Part shown: positions 1 to 8,886 of the stretch, piece by piece
How positions within the stretch are numbered: the first letter of the stretch is position 1
Layout: every line of letters begins with the position of its first letter
Assembly: GCA_012034055.1 (NCBI GenBank)
Contig: JAAUSG010000013.1
Coordinates: 1 to 47,695, forward strand
Direction: 5' to 3'
From: Leptolyngbyaceae cyanobacterium RU_5_1
GTDB taxonomy: Bacteria > Cyanobacteriota > Cyanobacteriia > Leptolyngbyales > Leptolyngbyaceae
DNA length: 47,695 nucleotides
Notes under the pieces: model-generated
Databases searched by the model: none
What the model saw: the letters and a program-made list of their open reading frames with translations, nothing else
Told to the model about the DNA's origin: nothing
Translations under genes and position numbers: made by a program

Positions 1-1009
1 TTAGGAGATTTCCAGGAAAGAAACTACCAAAAAATCCTGGTAAAGACGAACGGCCGTTCGTTCCTCCAGGGGTAAAATCTTTCTCAGAAATCGCCTTAGC
101 ACGATCAACATTCACCTCAATACGAAATCTTCCAGTATTGTCTCCTGGTTGATTATCATTGACTGCAAATTCTAAAACCCCAGATGTTCGGGCTACAAAT
201 TCCCTTGCCTGACCAATGGGAAACCATCCATCCAAATTCTGCATTCCAGATTGCTTAATTCTTCCTATGAGTTGCCCATGTGGAATATTTGCGAAAAAAT
301 TATAGTTTCGCCTAAACGAGATACCATGAGGTCCCCCTGATCCTGCAAAAGCTCCAAATCTCACGGTTCCACTTGCTTGAACTTTAATTGTGTCCCCAAG
401 ATTAACTGATATTGTTGTGGTGATACGACTATTTGTGTAAAAAACAGTACTCCCATTTTCTCCAGTAATACCAGTTTCGGGTAACTCTGTTAGGTTATAA
501 CAAAGTTTCCACTTGTTATTCTCTTTGATTAATCGTAACCAATCACGTCCAAAAGTGCTAAACCTCCTATATGGAAGGACTAGAGTTTGTCCGTTAAGCG
601 AACTCACTATAACGTTTCCTGTGATTGCTACCACAGCTAGATCTGATCGTTCATTTAGATACTTGGTTTCATAGTAAAGCTGCGACATATTTATAGAATG
701 AATTCTGGAAGAAATTTGTAAGTAAGCATTTAGGAGAGCCATATTTCGACCATTTGGATCCATGAGACGATTAAGCTTTTGTGCCGCAGTCTTTTCTGCC
801 GAGCAATAATATTTGTCGAGTGAGTTGAAATCGCGATTTTGAATAGCTTGATGAAACTTTGCAACCACACTTTCAGGACCATCAAGCTGACGAGTTCGAT
901 CTACCTGAACCAGTTGTGATTGTGCTGTTTCAGAGGGTATAGCTAGTGAACACGCTACAGATCCCAACATAATGCAACTAGTCAGCGATGCAAAAGAAAT
1001 CTTACTCAT
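1..1009 (-). CDS. Secreted protein with C-terminal PA-IL (LecA)-like lectin domain, 3' partial
   Basis: The frame opens at an ATG at 1009 and stays open to the window edge, so the C-terminus is missing. It begins with a signal peptide; the stretch GSVAC could be a weak lipobox, otherwise signal peptidase I cleavage is likely. The middle (about residues 45-160) resembles a small NTF2-like or DUF4440-type region, but I do not recognise it firmly. The last third has the pattern of PA-IL/LecA sugar-binding proteins: a strand with VQASGTVRFGAFAG, then IGRIKQSG, then FAVNDNQPGDNTGRFRIEV, the last being the Asn/Asp-rich calcium and sugar loop of that family. Inferred role: an exported or lipid-anchored carbohydrate-binding protein. 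The lectin assignment is moderately sure; the ligand is unknown. Confidence 0.6.
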   Translation of the reverse strand, partial: MSKISFASLTSCIMLGSVACSLAIPSETAQSQLVQVDRTRQLDGPESVVAKFHQAIQNRDFNSLDKYYCSAEKTAAQKLNRLMDPNGRNMALLNAYLQISSRIHSINMSQLYYETKYLNERSDLAVVAITGNVIVSSLNGQTLVLPYRRFSTFGRDWLRLIKENNKWKLCYNLTELPETGITGENGSTVFYTNSRITTTISVNLGDTIKVQASGTVRFGAFAGSGGPHGISFRRNYNFFANIPHGQLIGRIKQSGMQNLDGWFPIGQAREFVARTSGVLEFAVNDNQPGDNTGRFRIEVNVDRAKAISEKDFTPGGTNGRSSLPGFFGSFFPGNLL

Positions 1010-1204
1010 TTGTGCCTCTAGTCCTACAACGCACTTCTACCTTCTAACCTCTACTTGCCAAAGAATCACGAAAGTAGTGAGTTGGCAAAAGTATAATTTC
1101 GTCATCAATAAAATGTAACGATAACGGTAACTTTGGTGACTTCGCAAGTAGATCGCAATATTTCAATCGCTCTCTACTGTAAATGTGTTAACCGCTCCTC
1201 AAAA

Positions 1205-1558
1205 TCATCTAAGTTTAAAGGTCATTTCAAGTTCATCCTTGACTTTTTTCAACAACCTCATGTCACCCAGATCGGGAGTTTCTAAAGCTGAATGGGCAGC
1301 CTCATTCCTGGCAGCTCTGATTTTATCCAGTGATTTAGCCAAATCGGTTGGTATCATCCCCTTGCTCTTCAAAAACTCAATGTTTTCAGAAACCTTAGAG
1401 CTTACTTTTGAAGGATCAACCTCTTGCACAACCAGGGTAAGCGCATGTAGATTTTCAGGGGATTCCCTAGCCTCAGCATAGAATCCAGAATCTTTACACC
1501 GACGATAAATGACAAATTCACTTTGACATAAAGGTACACTAATTCGATCCGTAAAAAA
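1205..1558 (-). pseudogene. DUF4145/HEPN-like C-terminal fragment
   Basis: An open frame of about 117 codons has no ATG start; the only conventional start is a GTG at 1429, inside the domain. The translation contains CQSEFVIYRRCKDSGFYAEA, a helical stretch with IEFLKSKGMIP, and IRAARNEAAHS. This is the pattern of DUF4145 (a HEPN-like helical domain found alone or attached to restriction and defence proteins), in which the R-N-x-A-A-H motif is typical. The N-terminus expected for the family is absent and a TAA lies just upstream, so this is probably a 5'-truncated relic. It could still be a short protein started from the GTG. Confidence 0.4.
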
Positions 1559-1643
1559 TTAAATCAATTCGGATTTGCAACTTTGCTGAAAATGAACACA
1601 AAAAATGACTCGACTTACTATGAAAAACGTTTTAGTAACTAAA

Positions 1644-2174
1644 TCAAAAACTCTTTTTTCCAAAGACTTTAAAGAAGAGAATCAACGCCGTGCATAATGG
1701 CACCGGAATCCCGGTCAACAGTGCTATTATTGCTGTTTTACTTAACGCTATCTCCATACTGATTTTTTGGATTAAGAACGTTATGATGGAAAGCATTATA
1801 ACGGAGAAAACAATTAATCCAAATGTGGGAACCGCTAAAATAAAAACCATAATGTCAACGATGATAGCTAGAGTCGAAACAGTCGGATGCAATCCCAAGG
1901 AAACCCCCAAAAATCCTGATGCTTCTCGATGGTTTTTGGGAGTATTAATATTAGGGTCTGTGATCACAGCTTCTGTCGTTCTTGTCAATTCTTGATCAGG
2001 AAAATAGCTATGCATTGGCTTCCAGTCATCTAACTGGGAGTTTGTGGTTAAATCATCAAAAGTAAAGTTTCCCAGCTTTACACTGTCAAGTAGCTTATCT
2101 TTTGAGTAGGGTTCGAACTTTTGCCCGTTCTTCATAACCACAAATGTTTGCGGACTTTGCTGTATCGAATCCAT
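1644..2174 (-). CDS. GYF_2-like domain membrane protein
   Basis: A 176-residue protein with a good Shine-Dalgarno (AAGGAGA) ahead of the ATG at 2174. Residues 10-55 (FVVMKNGQKFEPYSKDKLLD followed by GNFTFDDLTT and DDWKPM) match the GYF_2 pattern of a small domain that often precedes membrane segments in bacterial proteins. Three hydrophobic helices follow: about 97-117, 118-136 and 147-170. The predicted topology is a cytoplasmic GYF-like domain tethered to the membrane by a short C-terminal bundle. There is no enzymatic motif. Neighbours give no functional hint. The domain call is fairly good; the function is unknown. Confidence 0.6.
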   Translation of the reverse strand: MDSIQQSPQTFVVMKNGQKFEPYSKDKLLDSVKLGNFTFDDLTTNSQLDDWKPMHSYFPDQELTRTTEAVITDPNINTPKNHREASGFLGVSLGLHPTVSTLAIIVDIMVFILAVPTFGLIVFSVIMLSIITFLIQKISMEIALSKTAIIALLTGIPVPLCTALILFFKVFGKKSF

Positions 2175-2348
2175 TATCTTCGCTCTTCTCCTTGAATAAA
2201 CTGAACAAATCCTAACTTCACGTAAAAGAGAACTTGGAAGCCTTAGCGGTGCAAAAAACTCAGGTGAGTCTTACATGAGACAGAATGCTTTCCAAAAATG
2301 ACCTCTCAAACCACCTAAATGCGTGGAATCAAGGTTGGATTTACACCG

Positions 2349-2364
2349 GATAACGGCAGAAGCC
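2349..2364. terminator. Possible hairpin 3' of wecE
   Basis: AACGGC and GCCGTT form a 6-bp stem with a 4-nt loop about 65 bases downstream of the wecE stop (minus strand). No U-tract follows on the minus strand, so intrinsic terminator function is doubtful. Confidence 0.2.
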
Positions 2365-2427
2365 GTTTTCACGGGAATCCTTTCCCAGTAATACTTTCAG
2401 AAGTTTTCTGCACCACTAAGCGGTGGT

Positions 2428-3621
2428 CTAACTGACTTGCTGCTGATGCAGGGGATGGAACAGGGGTTCCACGGTTTTCTGAGACCCTAATGCCTCGAAG
2501 ACCAGCATGACAATGCGATCGATTTCCTCCGCCGTCATATTGGCAGACAGCGGTAACCGGAGGATGCGATCGCTCATATCGTCCGTCACACTTAGCTCAC
2601 CAAATGTGCGAGCAAATTTCTGTCCGGCTGGAGCACTGTGTAAGGGTACATAGTGGAACGTTGCTTGAATCCCATTTGCCTTAAGATGGCTCAACATTGC
2701 CATGCGGGTTTCTAAGCTATCCAACAGCAGGTAGTAGATATGAGCGTTGTGCTGACAATGGTCAGGAACGATCGGGCGGCGGACAGTTTGCTGCAGTTCC
2801 AGTTCGGCAAAGGCGGAATGGTAGCGTGCCCAGAATTGCAGCCGTTGCTGTGTAATCAACTGTCCGTCCTCCAACTGCGCCCACAAAAAGGCGGCGGTTA
2901 GCTCACTTGGCAAGAAGGAGGAACCCACATCGACCCAGGTGTATTTATCCACCTCTCCGCGGAAAAACTGGCTACGGTTTGTGCCCTTTTCCCAAATAAT
3001 TTCGGCTCGTTCGACCAGCTCAGGATCGTTAATCACCAGTGCGCCGCCTTCCCCAGAAACGATGTTTTTGGTGGCGTGAAAGCTAAAGGCTGCCAGATTT
3101 CCCAGGCTGCCCAATGGTTTCCCTTTATAGGATGAAAACATCCCCTGAGCCGCGTCTTCAATCACCAGTAGCCCGTGGCGTTCAGCGATCGCACGAATCT
3201 CGTCTACCTCACAGCTGATGCCTGCATAATGCACAGGTGCGATCGCCTTGGTTTTAGCGGTAATCGCGGCTTCCACTTTTGACTCATCCAGGTTGAGGGT
3301 ATCTGGACGAATATCGACAAACACGGGTATCCCACCGCGCAAGACAACCGCATTCGCCGTTGAGACGAAGGTGTAGGACGGCATAATCACCTCGTCACCA
3401 GGTTGAATATCGGCCAAAATGGCTGCCATTTCCAACGCAGCGGTACAGGAATTGGTTAGCAACACTTTCCGGCTGCCAAAGTGATCGTTCAACCAGGTTT
3501 GGCAGCGTTTGGTGAACGCTGCATCTCCAGCGATCGCACCCGTTGCGATCGCTTGTTGCAAGTACTCAAGCTCTTTACCAGTCGTATGGAGTCTTGAAAA
3601 AGGAACGCTAGTATTGGTCAT
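2428..3621 (-). CDS. wecE: dTDP-4-amino-4,6-dideoxygalactose transaminase (WecE/RffA-like)
   Basis: A PLP-dependent DegT/DnrJ/EryC1/StrS aminotransferase that would convert a dTDP-4-keto-6-deoxyhexose to the 4-amino sugar for surface polysaccharide synthesis. The protein aligns almost colinearly with WecE: SCTAALEMAA, GDEVIMPSYTFVSTANAV, then VPVHYAG (here APVHYAG), VIEDAAQG, the catalytic lysine in SFHATKN, and GTNRSQFF. The ORF can start at a TTG at 3660, but the ATG at 3621 gives MTNTSVPFSRL, which fits the family N-terminus, so I use it. The gene is complete and normal in length. A divergent RmlC-like cupin at 4439 may belong to the same nucleotide-sugar theme, though 800 bp separate them. 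Confidence 0.9.
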   Translation of the reverse strand: MTNTSVPFSRLHTTGKELEYLQQAIATGAIAGDAAFTKRCQTWLNDHFGSRKVLLTNSCTAALEMAAILADIQPGDEVIMPSYTFVSTANAVVLRGGIPVFVDIRPDTLNLDESKVEAAITAKTKAIAPVHYAGISCEVDEIRAIAERHGLLVIEDAAQGMFSSYKGKPLGSLGNLAAFSFHATKNIVSGEGGALVINDPELVERAEIIWEKGTNRSQFFRGEVDKYTWVDVGSSFLPSELTAAFLWAQLEDGQLITQQRLQFWARYHSAFAELELQQTVRRPIVPDHCQHNAHIYYLLLDSLETRMAMLSHLKANGIQATFHYVPLHSAPAGQKFARTFGELSVTDDMSDRILRLPLSANMTAEEIDRIVMLVFEALGSQKTVEPLFHPLHQQQVS

Positions 3622-3660
3622 TGTGTTTGAATCAATTGGTAAGTTGTTTGTGTACTCCAA

Positions 3661-4438
3661 TCCAGGTGCAGCTCGTGCAACCGTAGTAGAACGACTAGAT
3701 GCAACACTCCTGCAATAGACTTCTAAAATCCTGACTAGTGCAAGAAGTCAGAAGTACGAAGTCAGAAACGATTACGAGATAAGCTCTTCACTGACTTTTA
3801 ACTGGCTAGTTATTTCTGCCTTGGTCTACTAGGGCCTAAAGTTTAGGTACAGCATCCATATTTCACTTGTCATAGTTTTGTTGATCCTCTGCCTAGGATA
3901 TATCTGGAATCAGCATCAGCAATCTTTTCTACAGATCCTTTGCTGTAACTTTATGACCGCAGCCAACAGCAATTGAATTGCTACAGCCACGAACTCAAAC
4001 TGGCAATCCCCTAGTCTGTCTGATCGCTTAACAGTTTTTGGCTTTGCTCAACCCCTAGATCCCCACAGAGAGTGTGTAAATTCTTCATAAAACTCTTTCC
4101 AACCTTGGATACGGCGACAGAACTTACAGCCATTTTCATTTGCATTAACCACACCCCACACCCTACACCCCACACCCCAACTCACAGGTTATGGCTTACT
4201 GATCTGAGAATCGCTGTAATTGGTTACTACGTTTAGTCACGATGCTTAACTCTGGGTTAAAACCTCCGAGGTTTGTATAAGCTCCAGGCAACAGTCAGTA
4301 ATTATCCGATTCACAGAAAAAGATTTTTGATATGCATATTTCGTTGCTTTTTCGTGGCTGTTGTTACAAGACTTTGTGATTTCGCACGCTAGAGTGTAGT
4401 CAGGATTTCATCTAAACCCATTATTGACAAACTTATCT
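3661..4438. other. Intergenic region without recognised gene
   Basis: I see no credible reading frame or RNA gene here. It holds a CA/CCCA-rich low-complexity stretch (about 4148-4185, copies of CACACCC) and a short near-palindrome AACCTCCGAGGTTT near 4260. Promoters for the divergent wecE and cupin genes should lie here, but I cannot place them. Confidence 0.5.
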
Positions 4439-4879
4439 ATGGCTCTATTAAGACAGGTTGAGATAGTCCCGTTGTCTTCGATTAAGGGAGGAATGACAGA
4501 GTTCTACACTCCCCAATCAAGTCACGAAACCGTGCTGGTTCAAGTTCCGGCGGGAGCTGTAGACGAGTTGTTTGTGCATCACTTTCAAACCGATCAACTG
4601 CTGGTCGTTCGCGGCAGCTTTGTCCTGGTTGTGCTGCAAAACCGACGCTACCAGTACATTCCATTGAGTGAACACAAGCCCCAGGTTGTGAGAATTCCAC
4701 CCGGCATTCCTCATAGTGCAATTAACTTGAATCAGCAGCATTGTGTATTAGTCAATGCTGTACTGCGCCACGGCCCCCCGCATGAGCGAGATTATCGTCC
4801 GCTGAGGCGACCTTTTCCCTACGATGTGGCGATCGCTGAAGCGGCATTACAAACCCTGGCGCTCACAGAAAGTACCTGA
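4439..4879 (+). CDS. RmlC-like cupin protein
   Basis: A small single-domain beta-barrel protein of about 146 residues. Cupin features seen are ELFVHHFQTDQLLVVRG (strand and metal or substrate His region), then VVRIPPGIPHSAINL, which is the RmlC (dTDP-4-dehydrorhamnose 3,5-epimerase)-like second motif. The frame can be opened at a TTG at 4424, but the ATG at 4439 is preferred. The complete catalytic His-Asp and Tyr set of true RmlC is not evident, so it may be a non-epimerase relative that binds or modifies a nucleotide sugar. It lies divergent to wecE. Confidence 0.6.
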   Translation: MALLRQVEIVPLSSIKGGMTEFYTPQSSHETVLVQVPAGAVDELFVHHFQTDQLLVVRGSFVLVVLQNRRYQYIPLSEHKPQVVRIPPGIPHSAINLNQQHCVLVNAVLRHGPPHERDYRPLRRPFPYDVAIAEAALQTLALTEST

Positions 4880-5081
4880 GTTGTGCTTACAAACTTCTCA
4901 GTCCTCCTTCTCAGTCCTCAGTATTGGTTAACCTAAAGGTTGATGAACGTCCGTTGAGGTCTACGGATCGGTTTGCTGGCACGCGACGTTGACGCGGAGC
5001 GGATTTGAACCCTGGGAGGTTCACAACTTTTAGATTCACATGACATACTCTAGACATGGATGTGCTGATGGCTTTTTCTCC

Positions 5082-5738
5082 ATGCCTCTGACAATCTTGG
5101 TAGCTGATGATGATTTAGGAACGCGCTTGTCCATCGGCGACTATCTGGAGGCGACTGGTTACTCGGTCGTTACCGCTGAGAACGGACAGGAGGCAATGAA
5201 ACTTGTCGATGAGCATCAACCGCACCTGATTGTTACCGATGTGACAATGCCTCAAATGGATGGTTACGAGTTTGTACGCAAGGTGCGTCAGCGACCGGCC
5301 TTACGTCTACTGCCCGTTGTATTTTTGACAGCTCGTACAGAAACCCACGAACGGATTCGTGGCTATCAGTTGGGTTGCGATGTGTATCTGCCAAAGCCCT
5401 TTGAGCTGCAAGAGTTAGGGGTTATTGTCCGTAATCTGCTCGAACGCTTACAGATGATCGAACTGGAGTGGCGATCGCGAACCACTCCTCAAGGCAACCC
5501 GTCTACCGTGACTGGTCCGACAACCGTTACTACCGCTGACGTAGCACTAGGGTTGACTCAGCGGGAACAGGAAGTTCTTAACCTCTTGTCTGAAGGACTT
5601 TCAAATGTCCATATTGGCGATCGCTTACATCTCAGTCCACGCACCATTGAAAAATACGTCAGCAGTTTACTCAGCAAAACCGATACTAGCAATCGAGCCG
5701 AATTAGTTCGGTTTGCAGTAGACCATCATCTGGTGTAG
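5082..5738 (+). CDS. NarL/LuxR-family response regulator (Ycf29-like)
   Basis: A two-component response regulator with an N-terminal receiver and C-terminal LuxR-type helix-turn-helix. The receiver shows the acidic cluster ADDD (residues 8-11 from the ATG at 5082), phospho-acceptor Asp53 in VTDVTMP, and Lys105 in LPKPF. The DNA-binding part is LTQREQEVLNLLSEGLSN followed by LHLSPRTIEKYVSSLL. The whole resembles the Ycf29-type regulators of cyanobacteria and plastids. An upstream ATG at 5040 would add 14 residues before the receiver strand, so 5082 is preferred. No histidine kinase is adjacent. The target is unknown. Confidence 0.85.
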   Translation: MPLTILVADDDLGTRLSIGDYLEATGYSVVTAENGQEAMKLVDEHQPHLIVTDVTMPQMDGYEFVRKVRQRPALRLLPVVFLTARTETHERIRGYQLGCDVYLPKPFELQELGVIVRNLLERLQMIELEWRSRTTPQGNPSTVTGPTTVTTADVALGLTQREQEVLNLLSEGLSNVHIGDRLHLSPRTIEKYVSSLLSKTDTSNRAELVRFAVDHHLV

Positions 5739-5834
5739 GGGAAAGTGGGAGGTGCAAAGTGCGAAATTACTCGTTACCAAACCGGAGTTGGGTAACGCCA
5801 TTCTAGAAGCTGCAGCGTCGAGATCGGATTCGGG

Positions 5835-5894
5835 AAGGCGATCTTTCACCTTTAACCCCAACACTGCTTGCTGCAATTCTTTCAACGTCATCAC
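5835..5894 (-). pseudogene. Possible remnant of an antitoxin N-terminus
   Basis: The minus frame opens with MMTLKELQQAVLGLKVKDRL, which resembles the first helix of small cyanobacterial antitoxins, and then turns into unrelated sequence. It is short and could be chance. Confidence 0.2.
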
Positions 5895-5929
5895 GAACCT
5901 TGCCCGCTTCCAATTGGATATTGGATTTC

Positions 5930-6043
5930 CAGATAACTCAACATCACTTCAATTTTATCTGAGTTACCCCAACGCCGCGATCGCCCTTCAACATGGCATG
6001 GGCAAGAGCGCGATCGCCCTTCAACAAACTCAGCGATCGCGCT
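5930..6043. repeat. HIP1-rich spacer with repeated CGCGATCGCCCTTCAAC units
   Basis: Two copies of CGCGATCGCCCTTCAAC and a third GCGATCGCGCTTCA sit within about 80 bases at the 3' end of the MFS gene. They are HIP1-centred repeats. I see no coding function. Confidence 0.5.
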
Positions 6044-7636
6044 TCACCTAAACAATCCATTAGCTGTTTTCCTACTCTCGAAATCCTGTTGGTCTACCAG
6101 GAGTGCTGCCATGACGGCACTGAGCCAGGCTAGCCCAGCACAAATCAGCATCACCACCTGGTAGGTGTCTACAAACGCTAGTTTGATGGCTGTTTCGACG
6201 GCGCTGACCTGTTCTGGGGCAATTCCAGTTAGGTCGATCGCCTGACCCAATTGAGTCGCTTCAGCCTGAAGTGCGTTCCGTGCGTCAGTCGATAGGTTGA
6301 GATGGGTGGTATGGGTTGCCAAATCTCCCGCAAATACCATCAATGCGACTGAGCCAATAATCGCGATCGCTAAAACCCCGGCTGTACGGGCAACCGCATT
6401 ATTCACGCCGGATGCGGTTCCGGTATAACCCGTCGGCACCGAAGTCATCACAGCAGCGGTCAGGGGTGCAACGGTAATCGCCATTCCTAGCCCAAACACC
6501 AGAATCCCAGGGAAGAAGGTTGTCCAATAGTCGTCTGGGCCGTGAGTGAGACCCACTTGCGCCAGTAGCAGAAACCCTACCCCTGCCAGTGAAGGACCGA
6601 TGATCAGGGGTGGACGGGAACCGTATCGTTCTGCCAGGTTTCCCATCAATGGCGATAATCCAGCTAACAAGAGTGCAAACGGCATGTCTGCAAATCCGGC
6701 GATCGTTTGACTATACCCTTGTGCTCGTACCAGGTTCAAACATAGAAAGAAAATCCCCACGTTCAGCGCCCCGTACAAGAACAAGGTGAGCAGGTTGGTG
6801 CCACTGAAGGTGCCGGATTGAAACAGGTGCAGTGGCAGCATCGGGTGGTCGCTGTGGGTTTCAACAATCCCACAAATAACCAGCGCAATTGTACCCACCA
6901 GCAAGGTTCCGTAAACGAATGGGTTACCCAAACCGAGGTCAGAGATGGAGATCGCTCCGTAGGTCAACGCGGCTAATCCCAATGTTGCTAGAATTGCACC
7001 CGGGTAATCAATGGGCTGAGAAGCGGCTTCATCCCGTTGCTCTGGAACTTTGAAGTGCAGGATCAACAATGCAGACAGTCCAATTGGCAGGTTAATCAGG
7101 AAAACGCTACGCCATAACCCAATATCTGCCAGACACCCTCCCAGTACGGGGCCGGCGATCGTCACGATTGTCGTGATGGCTGCCCAGGTGCCGATCGCTC
7201 GACTACACCGTTCTGATCCAAACGTGGCGGTGATCAGTGCCAGACTGCCCGGAATCATCAATGCGCCACCCATTCCCTGCACCGCCCGCGCTACCAGCAA
7301 AAAATTAGTCGTTGGAGTTAGCCCGCAAGCGAGTGACGCTACGATAAACAGGCAAATCCCAAACATAAACACTTTTTTGCGTCCCAGTTTGTCGCCCAGG
7401 GAACCACCCACCAGGATGAGAGCAGCAAGCATGAGCAGGTAGGCGTTGATAATCCACAATAACTGTGCCCCAGTGGCTTGAAGCGCATCTTGTAAAGTGG
7501 GCAAAGCAACATTGAGGGCAGAGGCATCAATGAACGCCATGCTGGACGCCAAGGTGGTTGCAAACAAAACCCACCGTTCGGCTTCAGGTAGATGATCAGG
7601 GGCGATCGCGTCCTGCTGGACGACCTTGACTATCAC
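6044..7636 (-). CDS. MFS drug/H+ antiporter, DHA2 (EmrB/QacA) type, 14 TM
   Basis: A 530-residue inner-membrane exporter. It has the MFS signature loop GGSLGDKLGRKKVFMFG, motif C-like GPVLGGCLADIGLWRSVFLIN typical of drug:H+ antiporters, ALNVALPTLQ in TM1 and about 14 hydrophobic segments. Motif C and the 14-TM length assign it to DHA2 rather than DHA1. A GTG start at 7636 is preceded by AGGAGAA at good spacing. It stands alone between spacers with no adjacent regulator or membrane-fusion partner, so the substrate cannot be told from context. Confidence 0.88.
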   Translation of the reverse strand: MIVKVVQQDAIAPDHLPEAERWVLFATTLASSMAFIDASALNVALPTLQDALQATGAQLLWIINAYLLMLAALILVGGSLGDKLGRKKVFMFGICLFIVASLACGLTPTTNFLLVARAVQGMGGALMIPGSLALITATFGSERCSRAIGTWAAITTIVTIAGPVLGGCLADIGLWRSVFLINLPIGLSALLILHFKVPEQRDEAASQPIDYPGAILATLGLAALTYGAISISDLGLGNPFVYGTLLVGTIALVICGIVETHSDHPMLPLHLFQSGTFSGTNLLTLFLYGALNVGIFFLCLNLVRAQGYSQTIAGFADMPFALLLAGLSPLMGNLAERYGSRPPLIIGPSLAGVGFLLLAQVGLTHGPDDYWTTFFPGILVFGLGMAITVAPLTAAVMTSVPTGYTGTASGVNNAVARTAGVLAIAIIGSVALMVFAGDLATHTTHLNLSTDARNALQAEATQLGQAIDLTGIAPEQVSAVETAIKLAFVDTYQVVMLICAGLAWLSAVMAALLVDQQDFESRKTANGLFR

Positions 7637-7825
7637 AATAGTAAGTTCTCCTATAGTAATTTTCAGTTAAATGCGGTATGTCTTTTGTTGTGAAAGGCGC
7701 TAGGAGCCAGGCACTAGGGGGTGGAATGTAGTTCACCTAAATGTAACCGACTCTCAGCGAATATTAGGCGTTGTGGTTCTATCTTCGATTAGAAATAACC
7801 TCAGTAGACCGAACATCCACAGTGA

Positions 7826-8305
7826 TCAGATATTCATATCTGCGATCGTGTTTGAGTGAGTTTTCTGTTGCTGGAATAGTGACAAAATTGATGAAAAGTT
7901 CTGTTTAGGGGTATACCTATCTAACACTTCATCAATGAGTTTTAGTTTTTCTACATGCTGCTCAATCAGTTCCATCCTTTCTCTATAGTTAGAATTTTGA
8001 TAACCAAGAACTAAATGGCTAAATCTAAATTCTCTTAATCTCAGTTTGATCAAACCCAATAGTTGTTTAAGGTTTGCTTGCAGACTAATTTCTATAGCAC
8101 GATTGTGATTGACTGGACTAGCAGCCCTTCTACGTTGCAAGGATTCGCGCTCAAGCGACTGGATTAGCAATGCAGCGGAATAAGCCCGATTAAGCGCTCT
8201 TTCTGGTGTTTCAAATAATCGTTGCTTGACAGCATACACATAGGCTTTGCTGCTTGTATGTAAGTCTCCTTTGGAGTTAGCAAAGAAGGTAGAAGCTTTT
8301 TTCAT
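7826..8305 (-). CDS. Stand-alone PxcA N-terminal-like domain protein
   Basis: A 159-residue helical protein. The central part (ETPERALNRAYSAALLIQSL, then LGLIKLRLREFRFS and EKLKLIDEVLDRY) follows the N-terminal soluble domain of PxcA, the cyanobacterial proton-extrusion protein of the CemA family, but the membrane CemA domain is entirely absent. It is paralogous to the upstream ORF 8887-9882. The start is six bases after the stop of the YARHG ORF, so the three ORFs probably form one transcript. Function unknown; the PxcA relation is from motif memory. Confidence 0.6.
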   Translation of the reverse strand: MKKASTFFANSKGDLHTSSKAYVYAVKQRLFETPERALNRAYSAALLIQSLERESLQRRRAASPVNHNRAIEISLQANLKQLLGLIKLRLREFRFSHLVLGYQNSNYRERMELIEQHVEKLKLIDEVLDRYTPKQNFSSILSLFQQQKTHSNTIADMNI

Positions 8306-8311
8306 GACGAA

Positions 8312-8851
8312 CTAGTCCCACAACCCGTGATCGAACTGGTATTCGCGGATCAAAATGGCATTGTGCATTTCAATCTCAGACAACAGGGAAACTGGAAACT
8401 CTGCCGATATATAACGGGGGCGATACCAGCTCTGCTGCTCAAAATGGCTCTTCAACTCAGGTTCATAAAATTTGCGACCGTGGCGAGCATAGATTTCATT
8501 CCGCATAATTGTCAGTTCCCGGGCACTGCGACCTTGTAAGTCTGCCTGTGTGAGTCGTCGTTCTCGGGTAGTGGTTGACGATACAGCCGCCTGGATTTTA
8601 GATTTTGGATTTTGGATTTTGGGGTGAGGGTGAGTCGTGTGCTTAACAGGCGTGGGAGGCTGAGTGGTATCCTGAGCAGGAAGCTGAGTTGTGCGTTCAG
8701 TAGACGTGGGAGAATAAACGGTGTGCTCAGACGTTAGGGTAGCTGGAGCGCTTCTTTCAGGAGGCAATGTTTCTGGAGTACTGGGACGGATCATCCCATG
8801 AGTATTGCTGATTTTGTTTAAGGCGCGATCTCGGGGTGTGGCTTCAGTCAC
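8312..8851 (-). CDS. YARHG-domain protein, probably the C-terminal half of the upstream ORF
   Basis: The C-terminal 85 residues are a YARHG domain: LTQADLQGRSARELTIMRNE, IYARHGRKF and QSWYRPRY. The first 90 residues are Pro/Thr-rich and of low complexity. Part of this linker (PKIQNPKSKIQ) is the translation of a genomic short tandem repeat at 8593-8623. The called start is a GTG, but the frame stays open upstream and overlaps the end of ORF 8887-9882, which is one frame off. The two tails share PETLPPE. I think both are one membrane-anchored protein split by a -1 type frameshift. Read alone it would be a soluble YARHG protein. Confidence 0.65.
   Translation of the reverse strand: MTEATPRDRALNKISNTHGMIRPSTPETLPPERSAPATLTSEHTVYSPTSTERTTQLPAQDTTQPPTPVKHTTHPHPKIQNPKSKIQAAVSSTTTRERRLTQADLQGRSARELTIMRNEIYARHGRKFYEPELKSHFEQQSWYRPRYISAEFPVSLLSEIEMHNAILIREYQFDHGLWD
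8593..8623. repeat. STRR (GATTTTGG heptamer type) inside coding sequence
   Basis: Tandem GATTTTA/GATTTTG units lie within the linker of the YARHG ORF and are translated as a K-I-Q-N-P-K-S type repeat. The same unit occurs in the spacers at 10140, 11148, 12409, 14541, 14756, 14897, 18878 and 19423. Confidence 0.7.
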
Positions 8852-8886
8852 CTGGTGGGAAACAGCCTGGTGTTTGGTCGGTTCAC

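Noticed and set aside
4148-4185. CA-rich tandem tract as a possible CRISPR or regulatory array
   Set aside because: Only a few degenerate CACACCC units, without spacers; low-complexity DNA.
7050-7442. Plus-strand ORF of 130 codons opposite the MFS gene
   Set aside because: It is antisense to strongly conserved transporter motifs and has no recognisable features.
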